From assembly GCF_020907405.1 (NCBI RefSeq), contig NZ_JAJJOE010000004.1:310001-374000 (forward strand): DNA of 64,000 nt, read 5' to 3'. Of the stretch, positions 1-8,228 are shown piece after piece. Below the pieces are notes generated by a model, which did not search any database, had not been told where the DNA came from, and saw nothing but the letters and a program-made list of their open reading frames with translations. Both the position numbers and the translations under genes were made by a program. The DNA comes from Arthrobacter sp. zg-Y769 (GTDB lineage Bacteria > Actinomycetota > Actinomycetes > Actinomycetales > Micrococcaceae). How positions within the stretch are numbered: position 1 is the stretch's first letter; each line of letters opens with the position of its first letter.

Positions 1-728
1 CCCTGGACGCGGAAACCATCGGCTGGGCCACCCGCTGCCTGGGCACCCCCGTGCGGGACCATTACGGGCAGACGGAAATGGGGATGTGCATTGTGAACGG
101 CTGGGAGGAATCGGTGTCCCGGGAGATCCGGCCCGGCTCAATGGGGCATGCCCTGCCCGGCTACCGCACCGAAGTCCTGGCACTGGAAGAGGACTCCGCG
201 GCCGCACCGGGAGAGAAGGGGCGGGTGGCCATTGATGTTCCGGCCAGCCCGCTGATGTGGTTCAGCGGGTACACGGACAATCCGGAGAAAACCGCGGAGC
301 GCTACAGCAGCGACGGCCGCTGGTATTACACCGGCGACACCGGCTCGCGCGATGCCGACGGCTACACCTATTTCTCCGCCCGGGATGACGATGTGATCAT
401 CATGGCCGGCTACCGGATCGGCCCGTTCGAGGTTGAATCCGTCCTGGCCACGCACCCCGAGGTGGCCGAGAGCGCCGTGATCGGCGTGCCGGACGAGCTG
501 CGCGGGGAACGGCTCGAGGCGTACGTGGTGCTCCGCTCCGGCGAGGGCTCCCCCGAGCTGGCGGCGGAACTGCAGCAGCTGGTGAAGACCCAGTATGCGG
601 CCCATGCGTATCCGCGGGCCGTGCACTTTGTGGATGAGCTGCCGAAAACGCCGAGCGGGAAGCTGCAGCGTTTCCTGCTGCGTGCCTCCCGCCCGGCGTC
701 GGAATCCGAACCCCCGGTGAATGCCTAG
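1..728 (+). CDS. AMP-forming acyl-CoA synthetase, C-terminal part (5' end outside window)
   Basis: The frame is open from the first bases of the window, so the N-terminal adenylation half lies upstream. The visible 240 or so residues carry the late motifs of the ANL superfamily: YGQTE (substrate pocket), WYYTGDTG (A7), the hinge GYRIGPFEVESVL (A8), and PKTPSGKLQR, whose lysine (A10) takes part in acyl-adenylate formation. These enzymes activate a carboxylic acid with ATP and join it to CoA. The arrangement is closest to short or medium-chain acyl/acetyl-CoA synthetases rather than the FadD type found later in the window, but chain length cannot be told without the N-terminus. It converges on putA: the two TAG stops share one CTAG, so there is no intergenic space and no terminator between them. 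Confidence 0.88.
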   Translation, partial: LDAETIGWATRCLGTPVRDHYGQTEMGMCIVNGWEESVSREIRPGSMGHALPGYRTEVLALEEDSAAAPGEKGRVAIDVPASPLMWFSGYTDNPEKTAERYSSDGRWYYTGDTGSRDADGYTYFSARDDDVIIMAGYRIGPFEVESVLATHPEVAESAVIGVPDELRGERLEAYVVLRSGEGSPELAAELQQLVKTQYAAHAYPRAVHFVDELPKTPSGKLQRFLLRASRPASESEPPVNA

Positions 729-3700
729 ATCAGCGCGTCCGAAAGGAAGTTCGGCGTTCCGAAGCGGTGCGCGGTGATGCTGACGGCCTGCTCGTGCAGG
801 AACGGCAGCAGCTCCAGGCGGCCGGATTCGGTGACGGGCTGGGCGTAGACGGCAATATCCGGGCTGCCGCCGGTGGCCTCGGCCAGGGCCGGGACGGATC
901 CGCCGATCAGCCGGACCCGCCCGGAGGCCAGCGAGGCAGCCGAGGCCAGCCACGCGGCGTCGTCCTGAACCCGGAACTGAAGTCCGAGCTCCGTCAGGAC
1001 GGCGCGCAGGCCGGCGGGGAGGTCGACGGCGGCGGACACGGTGACAGTCGATCCCGCGGTCAGCGCTGCGGCGAGGACCCGGACCAGCAAGGCTGCGGGC
1101 TGTCCCTCCGAGAGGCGGACGGTGACGGGAACGGGCACGTACCGGAACACGTTGCGCTCGGCGGACAGGGCGGACACGTCCTTGGCGGTGCCGAATTCGC
1201 CGTTCCAGGCCCGCGCGTCGCTGTTCGCGGCACGGCGGAGGAAGGCGGCGTCGTCGGCGGTGAAGACGGAGCCTGCCGATTCCGCCGCGGCCACCAGCCG
1301 TGCAGCCGGGGCTGCGGCGGGCAGTTCAACGGCTGCCTCGGAGTTGCCGTTCACGGCTTCCCAGTTTCCCAGGCCGATCAGGTAGTTCGGGCCGCCGGCC
1401 TTGGTGCCCGCGCCGACGGCGGACTTCTTCCAGCCGCCGAAGGACTGGCGGCGGACGATCGCGCCGGTGATGCCGCGGTTCACGTACAGGTTGCCCGCCT
1501 GAATGCGGTTCAGCCAGACGTCCATTTCCGCCGGTTCGAGGGAATGCAGCCCGGCGGTCAGGCCGTAGTCGATGTCATTGGCCATGTCGATGGCCTCTTC
1601 GAGGGTGGCTGCGGTCATAACGCCCAGGATCGGGCCGAAGTATTCCGTGAGGTGGTATTCCGAGCCGCGGCGGACACCGGTGCGGATGCCCGGGCTCCAC
1701 AGCCGGCCGCTGTCGTCGAGCTGTTCGGGCTGCAGCAGCCAGGTTTCCCCTTCGCCGAGTTCGGTGAGGCCCCGAAGCAACTTGCCGGCGGCGGGTTCGA
1801 TAACCGGACCCATCTGCGTGGTGGGATCCTCGGGGTAGCCGACCTTCAGCGACTGCACGGCATCCACGAGCTGGTTCCGGAAGCGCGGCGACTTCGCCAC
1901 CGAGCCGACGAGGATCACGAGCGACGCGGCGGAGCACTTCTGCCCGGCGTGGCCGAAGGCGGAGGCGGCGACGTCGCGGGCGGCGAGGTCGAAGTCTGCG
2001 CTGGGCGTGACGATCACGGTGTTTTTGCCCGAGGTTTCGGCCAGCAGCGGCAGGTCGGAGCGGAAGGAGCGGAACAGTTCGGCGGTTTCGTAGCCGCCGG
2101 TCAGGATTACCCGGTCCACGGCCGGGTTGGAAATCAGCTGGCGGCCGAGTTCCTTTTCACCCAGCTGGACGAGCTGCAGGACGTCGCGGGGGACGCCGGC
2201 TTCCCAGAGCGCTTCCACCATAACCGCGCCGCTGCGGGCGGACTGGCGGGCGGGCTTGATAACGACGGCGGACCCGGCGGCCAGCGCGGCGAGGGTCGAA
2301 CCGGCGGGAATGGCGACCGGGAAGTTCCACGGCGGGGTGACCACGGTCAGGCGGGACGGGACGAAGCGGGCGCCCTCCACGGTGTCGAGTTCGCGGGCGA
2401 GCTCGGCGTAAAAGTGCGCAAAGTCGATGGCCTCGGACACTTCCGGGTCCGACTGGTCCAGGGTCTTGCCGGTCTCGGCGGCCATAACCTCCATCAGGTC
2501 GGCACGGCGCGCCTCAAGGACTTCGCCGGCCCGGTGCAGGACCTCGGCGCGGTCGGCACCGCTGAGCGCGCCCCACGCCTTGCCCTTGGTGACGGCGGTG
2601 TTGATGACGGCGTCGAGCTCCGCCTCGTTTCGAACGGCAGCCGCTGCGACGGCGGCCTTGCCCAGTTCGGAACCGGGGACGCGGGCGAGGATGCCCCGGC
2701 CCCAGGCCTGGTTGGCCGGCAGCGACGGGTCGCTGTCCGGGGTGTTGTCGAAGCTGTCCGTGGCAGCGGCCGCGGCGGGGCGGTTACGGTCCTGCACGCG
2801 GTGCGGGGCGGGCACGGAGGTGTCCAGGTTCTCCAGCGAGGCCAGGAAGCGCAGCTTTTCACGTTCGAATAGCACCTCGTTGTCGGCCAGTTCAAACACG
2901 GCGGACATAAAGTTCTCCGAGCTGGCGCCTTCCTCCAGCCGGCGGATCAGGTAGGCGATGGCGACGTCGAACTCCGCCGGGTGCACCACCGGGGTGTAGA
3001 GCAGCAGGCTGCCGACGTCGCGGCGCACCACCTCGGCCTGGCCGGCTGCCATGCCCAGCAGCATTTCGAATTCGATGCCGTCCCGCACCCCGCGTTCCCC
3101 GGCCAGCAGCCAGGCGAACGCGACGTCGAACAGGTTGTGTCCGGCAACGCCGATCCGCACGTTCTTAATGCGGTCCGGGTGCAGGGCGTAGTTGATGACG
3201 CGCTTGTAGTTGGTGTCGCTGTCCGCCTTGGTGTGCCAGGTGGCCAGCGGCCAGCCGTGCAGGGAGGCTTCCACCTGTTCCATGGGCAGGTTGGCGCCCT
3301 TGACCACGCGGACCTTGATGGCGGCGCCGCCGTCGGCGCGGCGCTTGGCGGCGAATTCCTGCAGCCGCATCATGGCCGAGAGGGCGTCCGGGAGGTAGGC
3401 CTGGAGCACGATGCCGGCTTCCAGATCCCGGAATTCGGACTGCGAGAGGATTCCGGTGAAGACCGCCATGGTCATCTCCAGGTCCTTGTATTCCTCCATG
3501 TCCAGGTTGATGAACTTCTTCACCGGGGACTGTGCGGCACGGCGGAAGAGCGGGGTCAGGGACTCAATGACGTGCTGCACGGCTTCGTTGAACGCCCACG
3601 GGGAGTGCGGGGCCACGGTGGAGGAAACCTTGATGGAGACGTAGTCGACGTCGTCGCGGGCCAGGAGGGTGTGGGTGCCTTCCAGCCGGCGGGCGGCCTC

Positions 3701-4189
3701 GTGCTGGCCCAGGACGGCCTCGCCGAGGAGGTTCATGTTCAGCCGGGTGTTGTCCTTGCGGATACCGGCAATGGCCTTGCCAAGCTTGGCGTCGGTGGCG
3801 TCCACGATCAGGTGGCCAACCATTTCGCGCAGCACCTTGCGGGCGGCCGGAATGACCACCTGCGGGACCGCGGGGCCCAGGATGCCGCCGGCGCGCACTG
3901 CCGCACGCATGTACCAGGGCAGGAACCCGGGCACGCGGGGGGCCAGGGCGGCGAGGTTGCGGGCGGCGACGCGGATGTCTTCGGGACGTACGACGCCGTC
4001 GACGAAGCCCACGGTGAAGGCGAGGCCGTCCGGGTCCTTCAGGACACCGGCCAGCTGGGCGGCGGAGGCGTCCACGGGGACGGCTGCGGCCTCGGTCAGC
4101 CAGCGGCGGACGAGGGCTACGGACTGCTCGGCCAGCTCGGCGCTGGGGGCGGCGTCGGCGGTGGCGCGGTCCTCAAAGGTATCGGTCAT
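725..4189 (-). CDS. putA: bifunctional proline dehydrogenase / L-glutamate gamma-semialdehyde dehydrogenase (PutA)
   Basis: 1154 residues oxidise proline to glutamate in two steps. The FAD-dependent proline dehydrogenase barrel spans about residues 100-440, with NLDMEEYKD near 228, EMLLGMA at 375-381 and the substrate-binding YLIRRLEEG segment near 413. The NAD-dependent P5C dehydrogenase spans about 510-960, with the nucleophile Cys752 in GQKCSA and the upstream LAETSGKN. The last 190 residues form an extra C-terminal domain of the kind seen in long PutAs. No N-terminal ribbon-helix-helix DNA-binding domain is present, so this PutA is not self-regulating like the enterobacterial one; the divergent LysR gene is the likely regulator. 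The start ATG has an AAAGAG ribosome site. Length and order fit actinobacterial trifunctional-like PutA. Confidence 0.96.
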   Translation of the reverse strand: MTDTFEDRATADAAPSAELAEQSVALVRRWLTEAAAVPVDASAAQLAGVLKDPDGLAFTVGFVDGVVRPEDIRVAARNLAALAPRVPGFLPWYMRAAVRAGGILGPAVPQVVIPAARKVLREMVGHLIVDATDAKLGKAIAGIRKDNTRLNMNLLGEAVLGQHEAARRLEGTHTLLARDDVDYVSIKVSSTVAPHSPWAFNEAVQHVIESLTPLFRRAAQSPVKKFINLDMEEYKDLEMTMAVFTGILSQSEFRDLEAGIVLQAYLPDALSAMMRLQEFAAKRRADGGAAIKVRVVKGANLPMEQVEASLHGWPLATWHTKADSDTNYKRVINYALHPDRIKNVRIGVAGHNLFDVAFAWLLAGERGVRDGIEFEMLLGMAAGQAEVVRRDVGSLLLYTPVVHPAEFDVAIAYLIRRLEEGASSENFMSAVFELADNEVLFEREKLRFLASLENLDTSVPAPHRVQDRNRPAAAAATDSFDNTPDSDPSLPANQAWGRGILARVPGSELGKAAVAAAAVRNEAELDAVINTAVTKGKAWGALSGADRAEVLHRAGEVLEARRADLMEVMAAETGKTLDQSDPEVSEAIDFAHFYAELARELDTVEGARFVPSRLTVVTPPWNFPVAIPAGSTLAALAAGSAVVIKPARQSARSGAVMVEALWEAGVPRDVLQLVQLGEKELGRQLISNPAVDRVILTGGYETAELFRSFRSDLPLLAETSGKNTVIVTPSADFDLAARDVAASAFGHAGQKCSAASLVILVGSVAKSPRFRNQLVDAVQSLKVGYPEDPTTQMGPVIEPAAGKLLRGLTELGEGETWLLQPEQLDDSGRLWSPGIRTGVRRGSEYHLTEYFGPILGVMTAATLEEAIDMANDIDYGLTAGLHSLEPAEMDVWLNRIQAGNLYVNRGITGAIVRRQSFGGWKKSAVGAGTKAGGPNYLIGLGNWEAVNGNSEAAVELPAAAPAARLVAAAESAGSVFTADDAAFLRRAANSDARAWNGEFGTAKDVSALSAERNVFRYVPVPVTVRLSEGQPAALLVRVLAAALTAGSTVTVSAAVDLPAGLRAVLTELGLQFRVQDDAAWLASAASLASGRVRLIGGSVPALAEATGGSPDIAVYAQPVTESGRLELLPFLHEQAVSITAHRFGTPNFLSDALI

Positions 4190-4327
4190 GAGTTGGTGCT
4201 CTTTTCACAAGTGGTTATCCCCCCGGGGTACTGACCCAGTATCCGCCTGTTGTTCAATTAGATAAAGCGAACATTTCCGACCGGTACAGGTCGGCTTTCC
4301 TTAACAATCCGAGAGGTCTGCCCCCCC
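4190..4327. promoter_or_regulatory. divergent promoter region between putA and the LysR regulator
   Basis: 138 bp separate two diverging start codons. The middle is locally AT-rich (around 4250-4275) in contrast to both flanks, as expected for back-to-back promoters. LysR regulators usually bind such shared regions at T-N11-A sites; no single site is clear enough to name. The regulatory link to putA is inferred from position only. Confidence 0.5.
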
Positions 4328-5257
4328 ATGCTCGATATCCGCCGTCTGCGGCTGCTGCGGGAACTCAAGGTCAGGGGCACGCTGGCGTCCGTCGCGACCG
4401 CCCTGAATTTCAGCCCGTCCTCGGTGTCGCAGCAGCTGGCCCTGCTGGAAAAAGAGGTGGGGGTTCCGCTCCTGCGCAAAACCGGACGCCGGGTCACGCT
4501 CACGCCGCAGGCCGAAATCCTGGTGGACCATGCCGCGGGGATCCTGGACGCCATGGAACGGGCCGAAGCCGACCTGGCCGAGTCCCTGACCACCGTGACG
4601 GGAACGGTGCGAGTGGCTGTCTTCCAGTCCGCGGCACTGGCCCTGATGCCGGATGCCCTCACCATTCTGGGACGGGACTATCCCGAAGTGCGGATCGAGA
4701 TGACCCAGCGCGAACCCGAAACCGCCCTATATGAAACCTGGGCGCGGGATTTCGACCTGGTGATCGCCGAACAGTACCCTGGGCATGCCGCGCCCCGGTA
4801 TCCCGGGCTGGACCGCGTGCAGCTGACGACCGATGCCATCCATCTGGCGGTTCCCGGCGGGGAGCCGGGCGGCGGGACGGTTCCCGGCGGGGAGCCGGGC
4901 GGCGGGGAGATCCGCTCGCTGGCGGATACCGCTTCCCGCGCCTGGGTGATGGAGCCCCGCGGCGCAGCCTCGCGGCACTGGGCCGAACAGGCGTGCCGGC
5001 GTGCCGGGTTCGAGCCGGATGTCCGCTACGAAACGGCGGACCTGCAGGCGCAGATCCGGCTGATCGAGTCCGGGAACGCCGTCGGCCTGATGCCGGAACT
5101 GGTGTGGACCGGGCGGACGCCCACGGTGCGGCTGCTGGCTTTGCCGGGCAGGCCGCGCCGAACCATTTTCACGTCGGCCCGGGAGGCCGGAAGCCAGCGC
5201 CCGGCCATTCTCGCGTGCCGGGAAGTCCTCGAGCGGACGGCCCGTCTGGTGGCGTAG
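4328..5257 (+). CDS. LysR-family transcriptional regulator, likely controlling putA
   Basis: 309 residues. Residues 1-60 are the winged helix-turn-helix (MLDIRRLRLLRELKVRGTLA, then SPSSVSQQLALLEKEVG), residues 61-85 the linker helix, and 90-300 the periplasmic-binding-like effector domain. The gene diverges from putA, which suggests proline or an intermediate as effector; this is inference. Residues about 175-194 contain two back-to-back copies of a ten-residue Gly/Pro-rich unit (VPGGEPGGGT-like), encoded by an exact-looking 30 bp tandem duplication at about 4850-4909. The insert falls inside the effector domain and is not typical of the family. A GAGAGG ribosome site lies 10 nt before the ATG. 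Confidence 0.9.
   Translation: MLDIRRLRLLRELKVRGTLASVATALNFSPSSVSQQLALLEKEVGVPLLRKTGRRVTLTPQAEILVDHAAGILDAMERAEADLAESLTTVTGTVRVAVFQSAALALMPDALTILGRDYPEVRIEMTQREPETALYETWARDFDLVIAEQYPGHAAPRYPGLDRVQLTTDAIHLAVPGGEPGGGTVPGGEPGGGEIRSLADTASRAWVMEPRGAASRHWAEQACRRAGFEPDVRYETADLQAQIRLIESGNAVGLMPELVWTGRTPTVRLLALPGRPRRTIFTSAREAGSQRPAILACREVLERTARLVA
4850..4909 (+). repeat. 30 bp in-frame tandem duplication inside the LysR gene
   Basis: Two adjacent 30 bp units, each starting GGTTCCCGGCGGGGAGC, encode two copies of a Val-Pro-Gly-Gly-Glu-Pro-Gly-Gly-Gly segment. The unit is a multiple of three, so copy-number change would keep the frame. Confidence 0.85.
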
Positions 5258-5277
5258 GTGCTGCTCTGTGCCGGTGT

Positions 5278-5447
5278 TCCTCGGTGGGATTCTGCTGCCG
5301 GTCGGGGATTCTGCTGCCGGTCGGGGAGTCTGCTGCCGGTCGGGGAAATCCCTCCGCTGCGCCGTGGCAGCGTTTTCCCAAACCGGCAGCGTTTTCCCAG
5401 ATCGGAGGGTTTGCAGAAGCTTCCGGGCGCAGAATCCCAGCCGGGGG
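5278..5447. repeat. intergenic repetitive element, copy 1
   Basis: This non-coding stretch shares ordered blocks with 6538-6712: TCCTCGGTGG, then ATTCTGCTGCCGGT, GGGAAATCCCTCCGCTGCG, GTGGCAGCGTTTTCCCAAA, and GCAGAAGCTTCCGGGCGC. It lies between the LysR gene and the downstream end of the lipoprotein gene. Copy 1 contains an expanded 19 bp tandem repeat. No reading frame in it looks coding. Confidence 0.8.
5289..5345. repeat. 19 bp tandem repeat, three copies
   Basis: Three consecutive units of ATTCTGCTGCCGGTCGGGG (the third begins AGTCTG) sit inside copy 1 of the intergenic element. The matching place in copy 2 (6538-6712) has only related single units, so this is a local expansion. Confidence 0.9.
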
Positions 5448-5520
5448 CTGTTGATGTTCTTGCTGCGACCCCTCCCCCCTCCTTCGGGGAAGCCCCGCGG
5501 CGAAGGTTGGCCAGAGCCGT

Positions 5521-6348
5521 CTACTGCGGTTCCTCAGCGCCGGGGTTCACTCCGGACCAGCTGGCAGCGCCCCCGGAACCGGGAAAGACGGTTGCCTTCA
5601 TGGCCCGGTCCCCGGCCACGCCGCCCGGAACGTAGTAGGCCGACAGATCAGGAACGTTGGGGTCATACGGCGCATAAAGTCCCGGCGCCAGTGCAACCAT
5701 CAGCCTGTCAACGAGCCTGCCGTCGAACCACGCGGCCACCCGATAGTCCACCGAGGCGGCGTTCACGACCAGTGGGTAGCCCGGGAACGCGGCGCTGGCC
5801 TCGCCCGCCTTAGACGGGTCAGGAGCAGCGGGTGCGGCCCCGGCGTCGCCAACGGTGGCCTCATAGGGCGCGCACTGGGCGAGGATCTCCGAAACGGCGT
5901 TTCTCCAGGCATAGATATCGAATATCGGGGCGGCACCGGAGCCCTCGGTCAGCGGTATGACGCTTCCAATCGGTGCTGACAACTCCTTGAGCATGGTGTC
6001 CACGTCCTCCGGGGCACTGTCGGCAATGCCGTGGACTTCCGTGTAAAGCGCGCTTGCGCCCGTACCGTCGGAGCCCTCGAAGCCGAAGGTTGAACCGTTG
6101 TCTTTCACAAAGTAGATGGCCCGGTAAAGGGGGCCGTTGCCGTCGGTCCCGAGGAGCTTGCGGCAGGTTTGCTCTGCCGAGTCCAGAGCTACCGTTTCGG
6201 CGGTTGAGCCGGCAGGGGCCGGGGCGGATGGATTCGCGGTAGTGGAAGCGGAGGCAGGGGCGGAGGCCGCTACAGGCTCCGTTGCTTCGGAGCTACAGCC
6301 GGTGACGAGCAGCAGGGCAAGGGCCGGAATGGCGGCTGTTTTTCGCAT
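5521..6348 (-). CDS. secreted lipoprotein of unknown function
   Basis: 275 residues. The N-terminus MRKTAAIPALALLLVTGCSS is a classical lipoprotein signal with lipobox VTGC, so the mature protein should be acylated at Cys18 and anchored to the outer face of the membrane. A Ala/Ser/Thr/Pro-rich linker of about 35 residues follows, then a globular region with several Trp and Tyr residues. I do not recognise the family. The gene stands alone, preceded by its own short leader and bracketed by the two copies of a repetitive intergenic element, so it may form a unit with them. Confidence 0.8.
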   Translation of the reverse strand: MRKTAAIPALALLLVTGCSSEATEPVAASAPASASTTANPSAPAPAGSTAETVALDSAEQTCRKLLGTDGNGPLYRAIYFVKDNGSTFGFEGSDGTGASALYTEVHGIADSAPEDVDTMLKELSAPIGSVIPLTEGSGAAPIFDIYAWRNAVSEILAQCAPYEATVGDAGAAPAAPDPSKAGEASAAFPGYPLVVNAASVDYRVAAWFDGRLVDRLMVALAPGLYAPYDPNVPDLSAYYVPGGVAGDRAMKATVFPGSGGAASWSGVNPGAEEPQ

Positions 6349-6413
6349 GGTTCCCCCGGGAAACGTAGACAGTTGCCCTAACCTAGCACCTGCACCGGAT
6401 CAACGAGGCTTCC

Positions 6414-6546
6414 GGTGCCGCTGCTTTTCCGGCGAGCGCCCGGGCTACTCGGAGCCGCTGCTTTTCCTCGAGTGTCCGGGCTACCCGGTGCCGCTGCTTT
6501 TCCGGCGAGCGCCCGGGCTACTCGGTGCCTCTGCTTTTCCTCGGTG
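6414..6546. repeat. 36-37 bp tandem array, about 3.5 units
   Basis: Units begin at 6414, 6451, 6487 and 6523, each with the core GCCGCTGCTTTTCC followed by GGCGAGCGCCCGGGCTAC or a variant. Units 1 and 3 are nearly identical over 36 bp. The array runs directly into copy 2 of the intergenic element. There are no unique spacers, so it is not a CRISPR. Confidence 0.85.
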
Positions 6547-6712
6547 GAATTCTGTGCCGGTTTGGGAAATCCCTTCGCTGCCATTTTGGGATTCTGCTGC
6601 CGGTTTGGGAAATCCCTCCGCTGCGCAGTGGCAGCGTTTTCCCAAACCGGCAGTTTTTTCCCATAGGAGGGTTTTGCAGAAGCTTCCGGGCGCGGAATCC
6701 CCAGCCGGTGGG
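6538..6712. repeat. intergenic repetitive element, copy 2, with long hairpin
   Basis: It matches 5278-5447 block by block. Its centre folds as a nested inverted repeat: CGGTTTGGGAAA at 6601-6612 pairs with TTTCCCAAACCG at 6638-6649, and inside it CGCTGC (6619-6624) pairs with GCAGCG (6631-6636). The two copies flank the lipoprotein gene in the same orientation. Confidence 0.8.
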
Positions 6713-6799
6713 GCGGGCCCAGGCTGTCGGGTAGGATCAGCCGGTTCGCTTATAGTGCCCGGCCCTGGACCTGTCCCGGACCGGCAGCGGACAGGCTAT

Positions 6800-6875
6800 C
6801 CCACCCATTGGTGCCGCTGTGGCTCAAGTGGTCCCGCCAACAACATGAGCACCATTCAGTGGGACCCTGTGCTGT
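6800..6875. repeat. palindromic REP-like element, member A
   Basis: The left arm TCCCACCCATTGGTGC is nearly the reverse complement of the right arm GCACCATTCAGTGGGA. The right end CAACA..GAGCACCA..CAGTGGGA recurs at 35437-35510 and twice at 61519-61700. All members are intergenic. Confidence 0.7.
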
Positions 6876-7055
6876 CCATCCGGACGCTTCCCCGTCCGGT
6901 AGCGATCTACTGAGCAGATCCGGGATGCCCATCCGCTCAGAAACCCCGGGCCGGCACGTCACCAGCACCCCGCCGTGCACAGCACAACGGCGGACCCCGG
7001 AAGCCCGGGACCCGCCGTCGTGCGTTGAAGGGGTCGTGCGTTGAAGGGTTAGGAC

Positions 7056-8009
7056 CTAGCGGCCGCTACCGGACCCGGACCCCGAGGACCCGGACCCCGA
7101 ACCCGAGGACCCCGACCCGCCGGACTTCTTCCCGCGGGAGGAAGAGTCATTGACGTCCGTGTCGATCTGCTCCTTGCGGACCTCTTCGGAGACGCTCTCG
7201 GTGCCGGTCACCGTCTCGGTGTCCAGGCGAACGCGCTCCACCGGCTCGGTGTGCTTCGACACCACAGCCTCTTCGGCATGGAGCGTCACTTCGTGCTCGT
7301 CTTCGCTGAGCTCGGCACCGGACAGGGCATCCCCCGCATTGGCATCCGTAATGGGCTCACGCTCGATCCGCACTTCCTCGTGGCTGACCGGTACCTGCTT
7401 GGTGACGGTCTCCGTCACGATGTATTTGCGCAGCCGGGCCTTGCCCACCGCACGGTTCTCGGTTCCGACGTTGATGCGCTCCTCCGAACGGGTCATGGCA
7501 TCATCCGAGCCTGACCCCGAGCCCGACCCGGAGCCCGAGCCCGAACCGGAAGACGAGGAAAGGTTGGACGTGCCCGTGCCGGACGAGGTGCCGGCAGTCC
7601 GGCTGTCCGAAACCGTGCCGCTGCTCAGGCCACTGTCCCGCGTCTCGGTAATGGTGTCGGTTTCCGACACGGATTCCGAAGAACCGTCGTCGTAGCTGAA
7701 GCCGTAATACCGGTAGAGCGTGACTTCCTCGTCGGGGCTGATCGAACCGTCGCTTTCAATATGCGGCGCGTTCTTGACCTCTTCCTTGGAGTAGGGCACC
7801 AGGACGTCCGAGCCCTCAACGGATGCCTCGCTGAGGGGGATAAACGTTTCCGACGTGCCGAAGAGGCCGGTGTTCACGGTGACCCATGCCGGCTCGTCGG
7901 TCTGGTCGTCCAGATAGAAGGTACCTACGGAACCGATGCGGTCACCGTTAGGGCCAACTACACTGCCCGAACCGCTCATGAGTCCTTCGACCTGCTGATT
8001 CGTGATCAT
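7056..8009 (-). CDS. PRC-barrel plus DUF2382 (YsnF/AvaK) stress protein
   Basis: 317 residues. Residues 1-110 form a PRC-barrel-like domain (IGSVGTFYLDDQTDEPAWVTV and following). A Ser/Gly/Thr-rich linker of about 60 residues leads to the DUF2382 domain, about 175-290, recognisable by RINVGTENRAVGKARLRKYI, PVSHEEVRIEREP, EVTLHAEEAVVSK and VERVRLDTETVTG. The C-terminus is a SG-repeat tail. Proteins of this build are cytoplasmic, widespread in Arthrobacter and Deinococcus-like genomes, and linked to general stress responses; no biochemical role is known to me. A GGAGAAC ribosome site precedes the ATG. The low-complexity serine repeats are encoded by CCGGACCC-type repeats and could vary between strains. 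Confidence 0.88.
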   Translation of the reverse strand: MITNQQVEGLMSGSGSVVGPNGDRIGSVGTFYLDDQTDEPAWVTVNTGLFGTSETFIPLSEASVEGSDVLVPYSKEEVKNAPHIESDGSISPDEEVTLYRYYGFSYDDGSSESVSETDTITETRDSGLSSGTVSDSRTAGTSSGTGTSNLSSSSGSGSGSGSGSGSGSDDAMTRSEERINVGTENRAVGKARLRKYIVTETVTKQVPVSHEEVRIEREPITDANAGDALSGAELSEDEHEVTLHAEEAVVSKHTEPVERVRLDTETVTGTESVSEEVRKEQIDTDVNDSSSRGKKSGGSGSSGSGSGSSGSGSGSGR

Positions 8010-8228
8010 CTTGTTCTCCTCGCGACAGCGAATCCGCCGCGTCGGTTGACCGGCGGTAATTCACCACTGGCCTGATCGGAGACAGAGGACAAGGCGGTCG
8101 GTTATCCGCCTGCGGCTCCGGGCCGGCTGGTTGACTGGTGAGGCACCTGGCATGCATACCAAGCCCACTTACAATTCCAGCCCCCTGCCTCCGGACCCGT
8201 CAATAGGTACTTACTGCGAGGAGGGGAA
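8010..8228. promoter_or_regulatory. leader and promoter region of the DUF2382 gene
   Basis: 219 bp between the fadD stop and the DUF2382 start, both on the minus strand. The gap is long enough for an independent promoter, and a GGAGA ribosome site is visible next to the start. No specific -35/-10 pair could be fixed by eye. Confidence 0.4.

Larger units (their letters stand above)
6349..7055. other. 707 bp intergenic region made of repeats and hairpins
   Basis: No supported gene lies here. From left to right it holds a 36-37 bp tandem array (6414-6546), copy 2 of the intergenic element with a long hairpin (6538-6712), a palindromic REP-like element (6800-6875), two small hairpins (CCGGACG...CGTCCGG near 6881-6900, GATCT...AGATC near 6904-6921), a stem near 6987-7018 (ACGGCGG...CCGCCGT) that may end the downstream-facing DUF2382 gene, and a 16 bp direct repeat GTCGTGCGTTGAAGGG at 7017 and 7033. 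Confidence 0.75.

Noticed and set aside
767-2872. 701-residue plus-strand frame inside putA
   Set aside because: Antisense shadow of the P5C dehydrogenase domain.
6414-6546. Possible CRISPR array
   Set aside because: Units are contiguous without unique spacers and no cas genes are near.
6750-6980. 76-residue minus-strand frame in the repeat-rich intergenic region
   Set aside because: Overlaps the palindromic repeat and hairpins; no ribosome site and no protein-like features.
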